Shown here one piece after another: positions 1-7,890 of a stretch of DNA of 64,000 nt. The notes below the pieces were generated by a model. It ran no database searches and was not told the origin of the DNA. It was given only the letters and a program-made list of their open reading frames with translations. The stretch's first letter is position 1. Each line of letters opens with the position of its first letter. The translations under genes were made by a program, and so were the position numbers. The DNA is from Oscillospiraceae bacterium (lineage in GTDB: Bacteria > Bacillota > Clostridia > Oscillospirales > Acutalibacteraceae): assembly GCA_029219165.1 (NCBI GenBank), contig JAQXSW010000007.1, positions 186,001 to 250,000 on the forward strand. The letters run 5' to 3'.

Positions 1-30
1 ATAAAAGTTGATTTACCAAAAGAAGAATAA
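1..30 (+). CDS. Possible 3' end of an upstream gene (partial)
   Basis: The first 30 bases are open in frame 1 and end in TAA at 28-30, giving a nine-residue charged tail (IKVDLPKEE). A two-way terminator follows about 20 bases later, which is where the end of a plus-strand gene would be expected. Nothing of the protein can be identified, and such a short stretch could be chance. Confidence 0.3.
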   Translation: MKVDLPKEE

Positions 31-51
31 ATTTTCTAGGTTAAAAATAGG

Positions 52-90
52 AAAAAACAACCCGCTCTTACGAGCGGGTTGTTTTTTATT
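52..90. terminator. Bidirectional intrinsic terminator
   Basis: A perfect stem AACCCGCTC/GAGCGGGTT with loop TTAC lies at 59-80. It is extended by an A-run on the left and a T-run on the right, so a U-tract is present on both strands. It ends the minus-strand EF-G-like gene and any plus-strand gene entering from the left. Confidence 0.9.
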
Positions 91-91
91 A

Positions 92-2167
92 TTAGTCGTC
101 TTTATTGTCTTTATTTTCTTCAATAATTTTAGCAGCAACCATTTCAGGTGCCTCTTCATATCTTGCAAATTCTACAGTAAATGAACCTTTTCCTCTTGTA
201 ATAGAACGGATTACTGTAGGGAAGTCAGCAAGTTCAGCCATTGGAACTTCAGCAGTTATTGTCTGCATACCCGGTTTGTCCTCTATTGGTTCCATTCCAA
301 GAACGCGGCCACGACGCTTTGTAATATCTCCCATGATATCACCCATGTTGTCGTCTGGGATTTCGGCAACAAGTGTGCCCACCGGTTCAAGGATAACTGG
401 GTTTGCTTTTGGAATACCTTCTTTGTATGCCATTGAAGCGGCTGTTTTAAATGACATTTCAGATGAGTCAACCGGATGATATGAACCATCATAAAGAGTA
501 GCTTTAAGACCAACCATTGGGAATCCTGCAAGGACACCTTTAAGAATGGAATCCTGTAGACCTTTTTCAACTGCAGGGAAGAAGTTCTTAGGAACTGCAC
601 CACCGACTACTTCTTCTGCAAATTCAAGACCAGGTGCATCACAAGGTTCAAATCTAATCCATACATCACCAAACTGACCATGTCCGCCGGATTGTTTCTT
701 GTAACGGCCCTGAACCTCAACTTTCTTTTTAATGGCCTCCCTATATGCAACTTTTGGAGCTGAAAGAGCAACGTCTACACCGAATTTTGCTTTTAATTTT
801 GCAATAATAACATCAATATGTTGTTCGCCAAGACCGGTAAGGATTTGTTCTTTTGTTTCCTTATTTGTAGCAAATGTAATTGATGGATCTTCTTCCATGA
901 GTTTGATAAGACCCTGTGCGATTTTTTCTTCGTCACCCTTCTTAACAGCATTAACTGCCATTGGCATGCAAGGTTTTGGAACGTTAAGTCCACGAAGTGT
1001 AAGAGGGTTTTTCTGTGATGTTATAGTGTCACCGGTTTTAAGGTTGGCAAGTTTTGTAATAATACCAATATCTCCGGCAGAAATTTCAGAGTATTCTTCT
1101 TGTTTTCCACCGTGAGGCATTACAATTTTACCCATTCTTTCGGACTCACCGGTGCGAGCAATATAGCAAGGTGTATCTGCTGTAATTTTACCGGAAATTG
1201 TCTTAACGTAAGAGAGTTTTCCAACAAATGGATCAGCTACTGTTTTAAAACAAATAGCGGCTAGTGGTCCCTCCGGATTACAAGCAAGTACAACTTCGTT
1301 TCCGTTTGCATCAAGAGCTGTTTCTCCGGTTTTTGATGTTGCTGAAGGCCCAAGGTTTACAAGACCATCAAGAAGGAGATCAACTCCCTCTAATGTTGCA
1401 CCTGAGCACGCATATACCGGATAAATGGAACCATCTATTACGCCGTGAAGGAGACCGGTAAGAGCTTCAACTTCAGTAAACGGTTCACCGTTAAAGTATT
1501 TTTCCATAAGCTCATCACTTGATGTTGCAACAGATTCGTTAAACATGTCTCTCATTGCGTCAAGTTTTTCACTGTGTGGCATGTCAACTACTGTGGATTT
1601 ACCGTTTTTATATTCATAAGCTTTGTTTTGTGCAAAGTTTACTATGTATTTTATTTTACTGTCTTCAATATAAGGTACAACAACCGGGCAGAGTTTATTT
1701 CCGTGAATTTCTTTGAGCTCTTCAAATAGGTTTCCGAAGTTGGCGTTTTCAGCATCTGTCTTGTTAATTACAAATATTTTTGAGAGTCCTCTGTCTTCAG
1801 CTGCTGCAAAAGCCTTTTCTGCACCTACGTCATATTTAGCTTTTTCTGCATCTGTTACAATGAGCATACATCCGGCAGCTCTTGCACCTTCTGCAAGTCC
1901 ACCTGCAAAGTCAAATAGACCCGGAGTGTCAATGAGGTTAATCTTTACATCTTTCCATTCAAGGCTTGCTACAGAACTTCCAAGAGAGACTCCACGCTTC
2001 TTTTCCTCTGCATCATAGTCCATTACAGTTGTTCCATCTGCAACTTTTCCAAGGCGATCAGTTGCGCCTGCTGTAAAGAGCATTGCCTCACAAAGAGTTG
2101 TTTTACCGCGTCCGGCATGTCCGGCTACAGCAATGTTTCTAATGTTGTTTGAGTTGTAGGTTTTCAA
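92..2167 (-). CDS. Elongation factor G paralogue (EF-G-like translation GTPase)
   Basis: A 691-residue translational GTPase with the full EF-G architecture: G domain at the N terminus, then domains II to V. Visible G motifs are GHAGRGKT (16-23), DTPGLFDF (80-87) and NKTD (135-138). EF-G proper has DTPGHVDF, so the histidine that positions the hydrolytic water is Leu84 here. P-loop and switch sequences also differ from EF-G1, so I call a paralogue rather than the housekeeping fusA, which normally sits with rpsL-rpsG. Family knowledge: EF-G paralogues act in ribosome translocation or recycling, and some work with little GTP hydrolysis. Start is TTG at 2165-2167, with AGGAGG six bases upstream. 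The gene stands alone and ends at the 52-90 terminator. Confidence 0.9.
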   Translation of the reverse strand: MKTYNSNNIRNIAVAGHAGRGKTTLCEAMLFTAGATDRLGKVADGTTVMDYDAEEKKRGVSLGSSVASLEWKDVKINLIDTPGLFDFAGGLAEGARAAGCMLIVTDAEKAKYDVGAEKAFAAAEDRGLSKIFVINKTDAENANFGNLFEELKEIHGNKLCPVVVPYIEDSKIKYIVNFAQNKAYEYKNGKSTVVDMPHSEKLDAMRDMFNESVATSSDELMEKYFNGEPFTEVEALTGLLHGVIDGSIYPVYACSGATLEGVDLLLDGLVNLGPSATSKTGETALDANGNEVVLACNPEGPLAAICFKTVADPFVGKLSYVKTISGKITADTPCYIARTGESERMGKIVMPHGGKQEEYSEISAGDIGIITKLANLKTGDTITSQKNPLTLRGLNVPKPCMPMAVNAVKKGDEEKIAQGLIKLMEEDPSITFATNKETKEQILTGLGEQHIDVIIAKLKAKFGVDVALSAPKVAYREAIKKKVEVQGRYKKQSGGHGQFGDVWIRFEPCDAPGLEFAEEVVGGAVPKNFFPAVEKGLQDSILKGVLAGFPMVGLKATLYDGSYHPVDSSEMSFKTAASMAYKEGIPKANPVILEPVGTLVAEIPDDNMGDIMGDITKRRGRVLGMEPIEDKPGMQTITAEVPMAELADFPTVIRSITRGKGSFTVEFARYEEAPEMVAAKIIEENKDNKDD

Positions 2168-2603
2168 GATAATTCCTCCTCATAGTATCTAAATGCACAA
2201 CATAAATAACACATTTATGGCAAAAATAGACAAATTTAGATGTTGTAAATACATTGACTATGTACATTTTAACATATGGATAGGCGTATTTCAACAACAT
2301 ATAGCTTATGCTTAAGAAAAAATGATATACTTTTCAAGATTTAGAATGTTCTGTTTTTTAACATTATACAGTTGTTAACTATTTAGGAGTATTCAATAAT
2401 TTTTACTTGGTTTAATGAACAAAATTCCGTTTTTTATAGAAAGTGCAATAATATTTAACAAATAAATTGACTTTAAATGTAAATAAAACTAAAATATAGG
2501 AGACATTTAATTTACAAAGCAATATTTGTTGCACGTTGGTGTATGATTAAAATTGGTTCGGTAAATTAAAAAATAAAACATTTATTTAAGGAGATGTTTA
2601 TCG
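2168..2603. other. AT-rich divergent intergenic region
   Basis: The stretch separates the minus-strand EF-G-like gene from the plus-strand SDR gene. The only clear signal is the promoter at 2467-2495, which gives the SDR gene a leader of about 100 nucleotides. I found no open reading frame, tRNA or convincing riboswitch fold. Confidence 0.6.
2467..2495 (+). promoter_or_regulatory. Sigma-A promoter for the SDR-like gene
   Basis: TTGACT (2467-2472), a 17-base spacer and TAAAAT (2490-2495). The predicted start is near 2502, about 100 bases before the coding region. Confidence 0.65.
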
Positions 2604-3629
2604 ATGAAAATTTGTATGATCGGTGGTACAGGCCTTCTTGGATGCGAAGCTGCTAAGCAGTTAATTGCTAAGGGCCATCAGGTATCAACTCTTGCACTTC
2701 CACCACTTCCAGAAGGAGCTCCAATTCCAAAGGAAATGGAAATCATCTTCCAAGACATTAATAAGTGGACAGATGCAGACATTGAAAATTGGCTCACAGG
2801 TGCAGATGCATTTGTATTTGCTGCAGGTGTAGATGAGCGTGTTGAATTCCCAGCTCCAGTTGAGGAATACTATCATAAGTACAACATTGCTCCTCTTGAG
2901 AGAATCTTCCCAATTTGTAAGAAGGTTGGCGTAAAGAGAGCAACTGTTCTTGGTTCATATTTCGCTTACTGGTCAAAGCTTCATCCAGAAAGACCAGACT
3001 ATACTGCAAAGAACCCATATTTCCGTTCACGTCTTGCTCAGGAAGCATATTGTGAAAAGATGGCTGATGACAATTTTGCAGTTGACGTTCTTGAACTTCC
3101 ATACATTTTTGGTACACAGCCAGGCCGTCGTCCAGTATGGGTAATCCTTATTGAGAAGACAAAGATGATGGATAAGCTTCCATTCACAGCATATCCAGGT
3201 GGCGGTACAGCTATGCTTACATGCCGTCAGGTTGGTGAATGTATCTGCGGTTCAGCTACTCGTGACTCTAAGGGTTTCGAAGCTCTTCCATGTGCTTGCT
3301 ACAACATGAAGTGGAGACCATTCCTCAAGATTGTTTACAATGCACGTGGCATGGGTGCTAACAGAAGAATCTTGTACGTTCCTGTATGGGCCATGAAGCT
3401 CGGTATGATTCCATTTGACATGGACTTCAAGAAGAGAGGCATTGACTCGGGAATGTCACCATATACAACAGCTGACGTTATGGGTGAAGATATCTTCATT
3501 GATACAGGTATTGCTAAGAAACTTGGTGCTACAGAAGATGATATTGAAGCAGCAATCTTTGATTCAATTAAACTTTCTGTTGCAGCTTATGAAGGAAAAG
3601 CTAAACTTGTTGAAATGAAAGGTGAATAA
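2604..3629 (+). CDS. NAD(P)-dependent epimerase/dehydratase-like (extended SDR) protein
   Basis: A 341-residue cytoplasmic protein with an N-terminal Rossmann fold (GGTGLLG at 7-13) and the general layout of the extended short-chain dehydrogenase/epimerase family. Substrate unknown. The catalytic region has Ser118 and Tyr139, but the position of the usual YxxxK lysine is Arg143 (YFRSR), so ordinary SDR catalysis may be altered or lost. The start ATG follows AAGGAG by nine bases. Codon choice is strongly biased (CTT, GCT, CCA, AAG, GGT) like the ribosomal genes here, suggesting high expression. It is monocistronic, with its own promoter and terminator. Confidence 0.75.
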   Translation: MKICMIGGTGLLGCEAAKQLIAKGHQVSTLALPPLPEGAPIPKEMEIIFQDINKWTDADIENWLTGADAFVFAAGVDERVEFPAPVEEYYHKYNIAPLERIFPICKKVGVKRATVLGSYFAYWSKLHPERPDYTAKNPYFRSRLAQEAYCEKMADDNFAVDVLELPYIFGTQPGRRPVWVILIEKTKMMDKLPFTAYPGGGTAMLTCRQVGECICGSATRDSKGFEALPCACYNMKWRPFLKIVYNARGMGANRRILYVPVWAMKLGMIPFDMDFKKRGIDSGMSPYTTADVMGEDIFIDTGIAKKLGATEDDIEAAIFDSIKLSVAAYEGKAKLVEMKGE

Positions 3630-3658
3630 TTAGTCCTTTTATAAACTACATAAAATGT

Positions 3659-3696
3659 GCCTGCTGCAAAAATACTTGCGGCAGGCTCTTTTTTAT
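3659..3696 (+). terminator. Intrinsic terminator after the SDR-like gene
   Basis: GCCTGCTGC and GCGGCAGGC pair (one G-U) around a ten-base loop, followed by TCTTTTTTATT. It lies inside the in-frame upstream extension of the next reading frame, which argues against a start at 3657 for that gene. Confidence 0.85.
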
Positions 3697-3713
3697 TATA
3701 TTATATCAGTATT

Positions 3714-4595
3714 ATGATTATAGATGTTTTATTAGACGCATTGCTTGACACGTTGAAAGTCTTTCCATTCCTTTTTGTTACGTATTTTGTAATGGAATGT
3801 ATTGAACATAAAATGGGAGAGCATGCAAGGAATACAATTAAAAAAAGTGGAAGGTACGGTCCTTTCTTTGGAGCTGTATTGGGGGCGTTTCCTCAATGTG
3901 GATTTTCAACTGCGGCCTCAACGCTTTATTCCGGACGAGTAATAACACTTGGAACATTGCTTGCTGTTTATCTTTCAACATCTGATGAAATGATACCAAT
4001 TTTTATTTCTGAGCATATTCCTTTGAGCGTAATGCTTGAAATAATACTTATTAAAGTATTTATTGGTATTGTAATGGGCTTTTTAGTTGACTTTATTATT
4101 AGAAGGTTTGTAAAAAGTAGTACCACAGAAGTTGAGCCGGAAATTCATCACTTGTGTGAACATGAGAATTGTCACTGTGAAGAGCAAAGCCCACTTCATT
4201 CATCATTTACACATTCAATAAAAATTACAGTATTTATTTTGATTGTAAATATTGTATTAGGATTTATTATTGAATTAATAGGTGAAGATGCGCTTCGTGG
4301 ATTGTTTACCAATAAGCCGATAATAGGTGAAATGGTTGCAGGTCTTATTGGACTCATTCCAAATTGCGCTGCATCTGTTGTTGTTACACAGTTATATCTT
4401 GACGGAGCACTAAGCTTTAGTGCAATGATGTCGGGTCTTTTAACCGGAGCAGGAGTTGGAATTCTTGTTCTCTTCAGGTCAAATGACAACCTAAAAAAGA
4501 ATATTCAGATTGTAGGTTTACTATATATAATCGGTGTTGTTTGTGGTTGTATTATTGATCTTTGTAATTTTTCAATTGAACAGTTGGCATTTTAA
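3714..4595 (+). CDS. Putative heavy-metal exporter (ArsP_2-like, about 10 membrane segments)
   Basis: A 293-residue polytopic membrane protein. The segment around PQCGFSTAASTLYSG, followed by STSDEMIPI, and the second-half motif GLIPNCAASVV match the two-repeat putative heavy-metal exporter family that databases name arsenic efflux or manganese transporter. The two halves are joined by a cytosolic loop rich in metal ligands (HHLCEHENCHC, residues 145-155), which may sense or bind metal. I place the start at ATG 3714 because the frame upstream, from GTG 3657, runs through the preceding terminator; no strong ribosome binding site is visible before 3714. The substrate cannot be decided from sequence. 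Confidence 0.75.
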   Translation: MIIDVLLDALLDTLKVFPFLFVTYFVMECIEHKMGEHARNTIKKSGRYGPFFGAVLGAFPQCGFSTAASTLYSGRVITLGTLLAVYLSTSDEMIPIFISEHIPLSVMLEIILIKVFIGIVMGFLVDFIIRRFVKSSTTEVEPEIHHLCEHENCHCEEQSPLHSSFTHSIKITVFILIVNIVLGFIIELIGEDALRGLFTNKPIIGEMVAGLIGLIPNCAASVVVTQLYLDGALSFSAMMSGLLTGAGVGILVLFRSNDNLKKNIQIVGLLYIIGVVCGCIIDLCNFSIEQLAF

Positions 4596-4599
4596 TGCA

Positions 4600-4633
4600 A
4601 ATCCCCCAGTATAATGAACTGGGGGATTTTTTC
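4600..4633 (+). terminator. Intrinsic terminator after the exporter gene
   Basis: AATCCCCCAGT and ACTGGGGGATT pair around a short loop, followed by TTTTTTC. Confidence 0.9.
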
Positions 4634-4662
4634 TTGAAATAGTCGGTCGAATGGCTTACAAT
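4634..4662 (+). promoter_or_regulatory. Sigma-A promoter for the YhhN-like gene
   Basis: TTGAAA (4634-4639), a 17-base spacer and TACAAT (4657-4662). The -35 box directly abuts the preceding terminator. Confidence 0.6.
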
Positions 4663-4696
4663 GTAATAGGAGATTATTATTTGAAAGGATGAGAGT

Positions 4697-5410
4697 ATGT
4701 TAGTTTACATTTTCTGTCTTGTTTGCGGTCTTGCTTCGTTAGTTTGGTTTTTAAAATTAAGGGTTAAGAAGTCGACAACCAAGGCGGCAATGGCTAAGTC
4801 ATTTGTCTCGGTTTTCTTTATGGGAACAGCACTTGCAGCTATTGGTATGTCTGATGCAAAAGAGAATTTGAGTTTTGGACTTTTAGTTGTGGCAGGATTG
4901 TTGTTTGGACTTTTAGGAGATATTTGGCTTGATTTGAAGTTTGTTTATCAGGGTGAAAATGACACATATACATTTGCAGGATTTTATGCATTTGCAGTAG
5001 GTCATGTATTGTTTATTATTGGACTTTTGACCAACTATGCAGATTTCTCTCAAATAGGTTATGTCATTGTTCCAATAGTTGTGGCAGCTGCAGTAGGTGT
5101 TGGAAATGTTTTCCTTGGCCCTGTCATGAAACTTAATTACGGAAAATATAAGAGAATTACAATGATATATGGTTCCATCTTATTTGGCATGACGCTTCTT
5201 TCAGGCAGTTTAGCACTGCTTTATAGTTTTTCGGAAATGACACTTAATTTAATGTTTGTTGGCGGAGTATTCTTTTTAATATCAGACTTAATTCTTTCCG
5301 GAACTTATTTTGGTGAAGGAAAAAACAGACCAATAGATGTTATTACTAATCATGTGACATATTATATTGCACAGTTTATTATTGCATCGTCACTTATTTT
5401 CTTAAAATAA
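4697..5410 (+). CDS. YhhN/TMEM86-family membrane protein (lysoplasmalogenase-like)
   Basis: A 237-residue integral membrane protein with about eight hydrophobic segments. The conserved acidic motif in GDIWLDLK, FxxGHxxF in mid-protein and the late SDLILS motif are hallmarks of the YhhN/TMEM86 family. Animal members hydrolyse the vinyl-ether bond of lysoplasmalogen. Many Clostridia contain plasmalogens, so a related lipid substrate is possible but is inference. The ATG is preceded by AAAGGATGAG. The gene is monocistronic between its own promoter and terminator. Confidence 0.75.
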   Translation: MLVYIFCLVCGLASLVWFLKLRVKKSTTKAAMAKSFVSVFFMGTALAAIGMSDAKENLSFGLLVVAGLLFGLLGDIWLDLKFVYQGENDTYTFAGFYAFAVGHVLFIIGLLTNYADFSQIGYVIVPIVVAAAVGVGNVFLGPVMKLNYGKYKRITMIYGSILFGMTLLSGSLALLYSFSEMTLNLMFVGGVFFLISDLILSGTYFGEGKNRPIDVITNHVTYYIAQFIIASSLIFLK

Positions 5411-5424
5411 TAAAACAAACAAGA

Positions 5425-5460
5425 AACCTGGTTTGAGAAATTCAAACCAGGTTGTTTTTA
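5425..5460. terminator. Bidirectional terminator between convergent genes
   Basis: AACCTGGTTTGA/TTCAAACCAGGTT stem with T-runs on both sides. It serves the YhhN-like gene (+) and nth (-), whose stop codon lies inside the T-tract. Confidence 0.85.
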
Positions 5461-6084
5461 TATGTTCTTTTTGCAATAATCGCTCATACAACACTTTTCA
5501 CAATTTGCTTTTCTTGAAATGCATACAGCTCTTCCATGTAAGACCATTCTATGGCAAAAATCATTGCTTTCCTCCGGTGGTAGTATTTTCTTTAATTCCA
5601 ATTCAACCTTTTTAGGATCTTTTGTATTTACAAGGCCAAGCCTGTTTGAAATTCTAATTAGGTGAGTGTCTGCAACAACTGCAGGCTTTCCGTATATATC
5701 TCCAACAATAAGATTTGCGGTTTTTCTTCCAACGCCCGGGAGAGTTGTTAAATCCTCTATGTTGTTGGGAACAGCACCGTTAAATCTTGTTATTATGTCT
5801 TTTGCCATACCTATGATGTCTTTTGCTTTGTGATGATAGAACCCACACGAATGGACAAGTTCTTCAACATCCTGTAATTCGGCAGATGCAAATGCTTCAA
5901 TGGTTGGATATTTTGCAAATAGTGCAGGAGTTACAAGATTAACTCTGGCATCTGTACATTGAGCAGAGAGACGTGTTGCAACAAGGAGTTGGAATGGATT
6001 GTTCGCCTCCAGTGAACAAATTGCCTCCGGATATTCTTTTTTTAATGCATTAACACAGAGAAGTGCTTGCTCTTTTTTTGTCAT
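5458..6084 (-). CDS. nth: Endonuclease III (DNA glycosylase/AP lyase)
   Basis: A 208-residue base-excision-repair enzyme that removes oxidised pyrimidines and cleaves the abasic site. The helix-hairpin-helix LPGVGRKTA carries catalytic Lys121, and the catalytic Asp139 is in ADTHLIR. The C-terminal [4Fe-4S] loop is intact: Cys188, Cys195, Cys198, Cys204 (C-x6-C-x2-C-x5-C). Length is typical. The ATG is preceded by AGAGGT. It starts 14 bases after the stop of the upstream acyltransferase-like membrane gene, so the two are probably co-transcribed. Confidence 0.95.
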   Translation of the reverse strand: MTKKEQALLCVNALKKEYPEAICSLEANNPFQLLVATRLSAQCTDARVNLVTPALFAKYPTIEAFASAELQDVEELVHSCGFYHHKAKDIIGMAKDIITRFNGAVPNNIEDLTTLPGVGRKTANLIVGDIYGKPAVVADTHLIRISNRLGLVNTKDPKKVELELKKILPPEESNDFCHRMVLHGRAVCISRKANCEKCCMSDYCKKNI

Positions 6085-6098
6085 ATTTTAACCTCTTT

Positions 6099-6878
6099 TT
6101 ATGGGATGAACCCAATAATCCACTGATAGAATGAAAGGATAACGAATACAATTGGAAGGTGAACAACATAAACAAGAAGGGCATTTGTTCCAAGCCAATA
6201 TAGTGGCTTTATGTGAACCGGGTATGCAAAGTCCGGAACGTAACCTTTTGCCATGTATTTGCCCAGTGAAGATCCCAAGAAGAAAATAAAAATATATGGA
6301 ATAAGAGGAAAGTAATCGGCGGAAAAGAACCCCGAACCACGGATTCCAAATGGGAACAGCCATGTAATATCATTCCACTCTGTAGGGTAGGCCACTGATA
6401 AATCCTCGGTTAATGTTATTTGACCGTCTGACAGCCAAAATCTAAATATATAGAAGAGAAATAAGCAAATAATTATTCCGACAAATCCCGGAATTTTTGC
6501 AATATACTTTTCAAATAAAGAATAAATTAAGATTGATATTGATAAGAAATGTAAAACACCAAAGTAAATTTCTGTATCTACAAAGCCGAGTTTTGGCAAA
6601 ACAATAATAGAAATGAAAGAAAGAATTAGAGCAAAAGCAAGGAGTTTTAAGCCTCGTTTTAAATTGCTGTGAGAGAAGTTGCAACATATTCCGCAAATGA
6701 AAAGAAATGCACATGACACAAATGGTTGAACCGGACCAAAAAATGTGTATGCATCGTATCCAAATGAGATGTTGAATTGTTCATACATAAAGATGAAAGA
6801 ATGATAGAAAATCATACATAGAACACAAAAACCGCGTATTTCATCTAATAGGGCTATTCGCCCACCTCTATTTCCCAT
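6099..6878 (-). CDS. HGSNAT/DUF1624-family membrane acyltransferase-like protein
   Basis: A 259-residue polytopic membrane protein. The start LLDEIRGFCVL with His26 (FYHSF) resembles the N-terminal catalytic region of heparan-alpha-glucosaminide N-acetyltransferase-like (DUF1624) proteins, in which D-xx-RG and a histidine are conserved. About seven hydrophobic segments follow. These proteins are thought to transfer acyl groups to sugars across the membrane; the acceptor here is unknown. The start ATG at 6876-6878 has a modest GGTGAT ribosome binding site. First gene of a likely two-gene unit with nth, reading from a promoter that overlaps the divergent HAD-gene promoter. Confidence 0.7.
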   Translation of the reverse strand: MGNRGGRIALLDEIRGFCVLCMIFYHSFIFMYEQFNISFGYDAYTFFGPVQPFVSCAFLFICGICCNFSHSNLKRGLKLLAFALILSFISIIVLPKLGFVDTEIYFGVLHFLSISILIYSLFEKYIAKIPGFVGIIICLFLFYIFRFWLSDGQITLTEDLSVAYPTEWNDITWLFPFGIRGSGFFSADYFPLIPYIFIFFLGSSLGKYMAKGYVPDFAYPVHIKPLYWLGTNALLVYVVHLPIVFVILSFYQWIIGFIP

Positions 6879-6888
6879 ATTATCACCA

Positions 6889-6917
6889 TTGCCGATTATA
6901 ACAGATTGGGGTATAAT
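6889..6917 (+). promoter_or_regulatory. Sigma-A promoter for the HAD phosphatase gene
   Basis: TTGCCG (6889-6894), a 17-base spacer and TATAAT (6912-6917). It fixes the gene start downstream at ATG 6955. Confidence 0.7.
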
Positions 6918-6923
6918 TTACAA
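6895..6923 (-). promoter_or_regulatory. Sigma-A promoter for the DUF1624-like/nth unit
   Basis: On the minus strand: TTGTAA (6918-6923), a 17-base spacer and TATAAT (6895-6900). Its -10 box lies between the -35 and -10 of the divergent promoter. Confidence 0.65.
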
Positions 6924-6954
6924 GCAAACAACATTGTATAGAATAGGTGATAAT

Positions 6955-7602
6955 ATGAGGTTTGATTATATAATTTTTGATTTTGACGGCACAGTTGCCG
7001 ATACCGGAATGGGAGTCAAAAATGCGGTGAAATACGCGCTCTCTGAACATGGTATTCCGGTGGGTGATGAGTCAAAGTTAGACTATTTTATCGGTCCTCC
7101 TCTATATGAGGGATTTGAGCATGTTTATGGAGTTTCTCCTGAACTTGCCAATTCTTTGGTTGACTCATATAGAGTTTATTACGCTGAAAAAGGTGTTTAT
7201 GAGTGTTCCGTATATCCGGGTACAATGGAACTTTTGAAATTTTTAAAACAGTCAGGTGCAAAGATTGCTGTAGCTTCCTCAAAGCCCAAGCATTTTTTGG
7301 ATGTTGTTGTTCCATACATAGGTGCATCTGAGTATTTTGATTTTATTGTGGGCCCCGAACTTAAAAATCACAATTCAAATAAATCTGTTTTAATAACTAA
7401 GTCTATGGAACTTATGGGTGCAGAAGATAAATCAAAGGTTATAATGCTTGGTGATAGAAAGTATGACATTGAAGGCGCACATGAGGTTGGTATTCAAGCT
7501 GTGGGTATTGAATATGGATATGGCACAAGAGAAGAGCTTCTATCTTCCGGTGCGGATTATATTGCAACAAACGTAAATGAACTTAAAAATATACTTTTGT
7601 AA
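6955..7602 (+). CDS. HAD-superfamily hydrolase, phosphoglycolate phosphatase-like
   Basis: A 215-residue cytoplasmic phosphatase. Motif I is FDFDGT with Asp9 (nucleophile) and Asp11. A helical cap follows. Motif II is VASSK and motif IV is MLGDRKYD. The pattern is that of the PGP/5'-nucleotidase branch (Gph, PpaX, YutF-like). Substrate cannot be set from sequence. An in-frame extension to 6889 exists but would begin inside the promoter, so I start at ATG 6955 with AGGTGA upstream. Monocistronic, reading towards the tRNA pair. Confidence 0.85.
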   Translation: MRFDYIIFDFDGTVADTGMGVKNAVKYALSEHGIPVGDESKLDYFIGPPLYEGFEHVYGVSPELANSLVDSYRVYYAEKGVYECSVYPGTMELLKFLKQSGAKIAVASSKPKHFLDVVVPYIGASEYFDFIVGPELKNHNSNKSVLITKSMELMGAEDKSKVIMLGDRKYDIEGAHEVGIQAVGIEYGYGTREELLSSGADYIATNVNELKNILL

Positions 7603-7609
7603 AAAATTG

Positions 7610-7638
7610 TTGACAAGAGTTTGTGTATAAGTTATAAT
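7610..7638 (+). promoter_or_regulatory. Consensus sigma-A promoter for the tRNA pair
   Basis: TTGACA (7610-7615), exactly 17 bases, TATAAT (7633-7638): a perfect match to the housekeeping consensus, ending 18 bases before the first tRNA. Confidence 0.9.
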
Positions 7639-7656
7639 TACTTTCGCTTGATGCAT

Positions 7657-7733
7657 GGCGGCATAGCTCAGTTGGCTAGAGTACTCGGTTCATACCCGAT
7701 TGGTCGTAGGTTCGAATCCCACTGCCGCTACCA
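7657..7733 (+). tRNA. tRNA-Met (CAT anticodon)
   Basis: A 77-nucleotide cloverleaf with acceptor stem GGCGGCA/TGCCGCT, discriminator A and encoded CCA. The anticodon loop is TTCATAC and the T-loop is TTCGAAT. The acceptor closes with G1-U72, and the anticodon stem lacks the three G-C pairs of initiator tRNA, so this should be the elongator Met. A lysidine-modified Ile2 tRNA also has CAT and cannot be fully excluded. Confidence 0.9.
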
Positions 7734-7769
7734 AAAGAGAGTATGACGCCTAGTTGTACTCTCATATAT

Positions 7770-7845
7770 GGCCCGGTGGTCAAGAGGCCTAAGACACCGC
7801 CCTTTCACGGCGGTAACACGGGTTCGAATCCCGTCCGGGTCACCA
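7770..7845 (+). tRNA. tRNA-Glu (TTC anticodon)
   Basis: A 76-nucleotide cloverleaf with acceptor stem GGCCCGG/CCGGGTC, discriminator A and encoded CCA. The anticodon loop is CTTTCAC on a CCGCC/GGCGG stem. It is co-transcribed with the upstream tRNA-Met. Confidence 0.95.
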
Positions 7846-7853
7846 TATAGAAG

Positions 7854-7890
7854 AAAACCGTAACCAAATGGTTACGGTTTTTCTTTTTTA
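7854..7890. terminator. Terminator of the tRNA transcript, shared with the convergent gene
   Basis: AAAACCGTAACC/GGTTACGGTTTT with loop AAAT, then TTCTTTTTT. It follows tRNA-Glu and touches the end of the minus-strand OGG1-like gene. Confidence 0.9.

Noticed and set aside
92-2167. Housekeeping fusA (EF-G1)
   Set aside because: The G3 motif is DTPGLFDF instead of DTPGHVDF and the gene is not beside rpsL-rpsG-tuf.
2168-2603. Riboswitch in the SDR-gene leader
   Set aside because: The roughly 100-base leader has no stable multi-stem fold that I can draw.
3657-3713. N-terminal extension of the exporter from GTG 3657
   Set aside because: These bases form the terminator of the preceding gene; the extension peptide is not part of the family.
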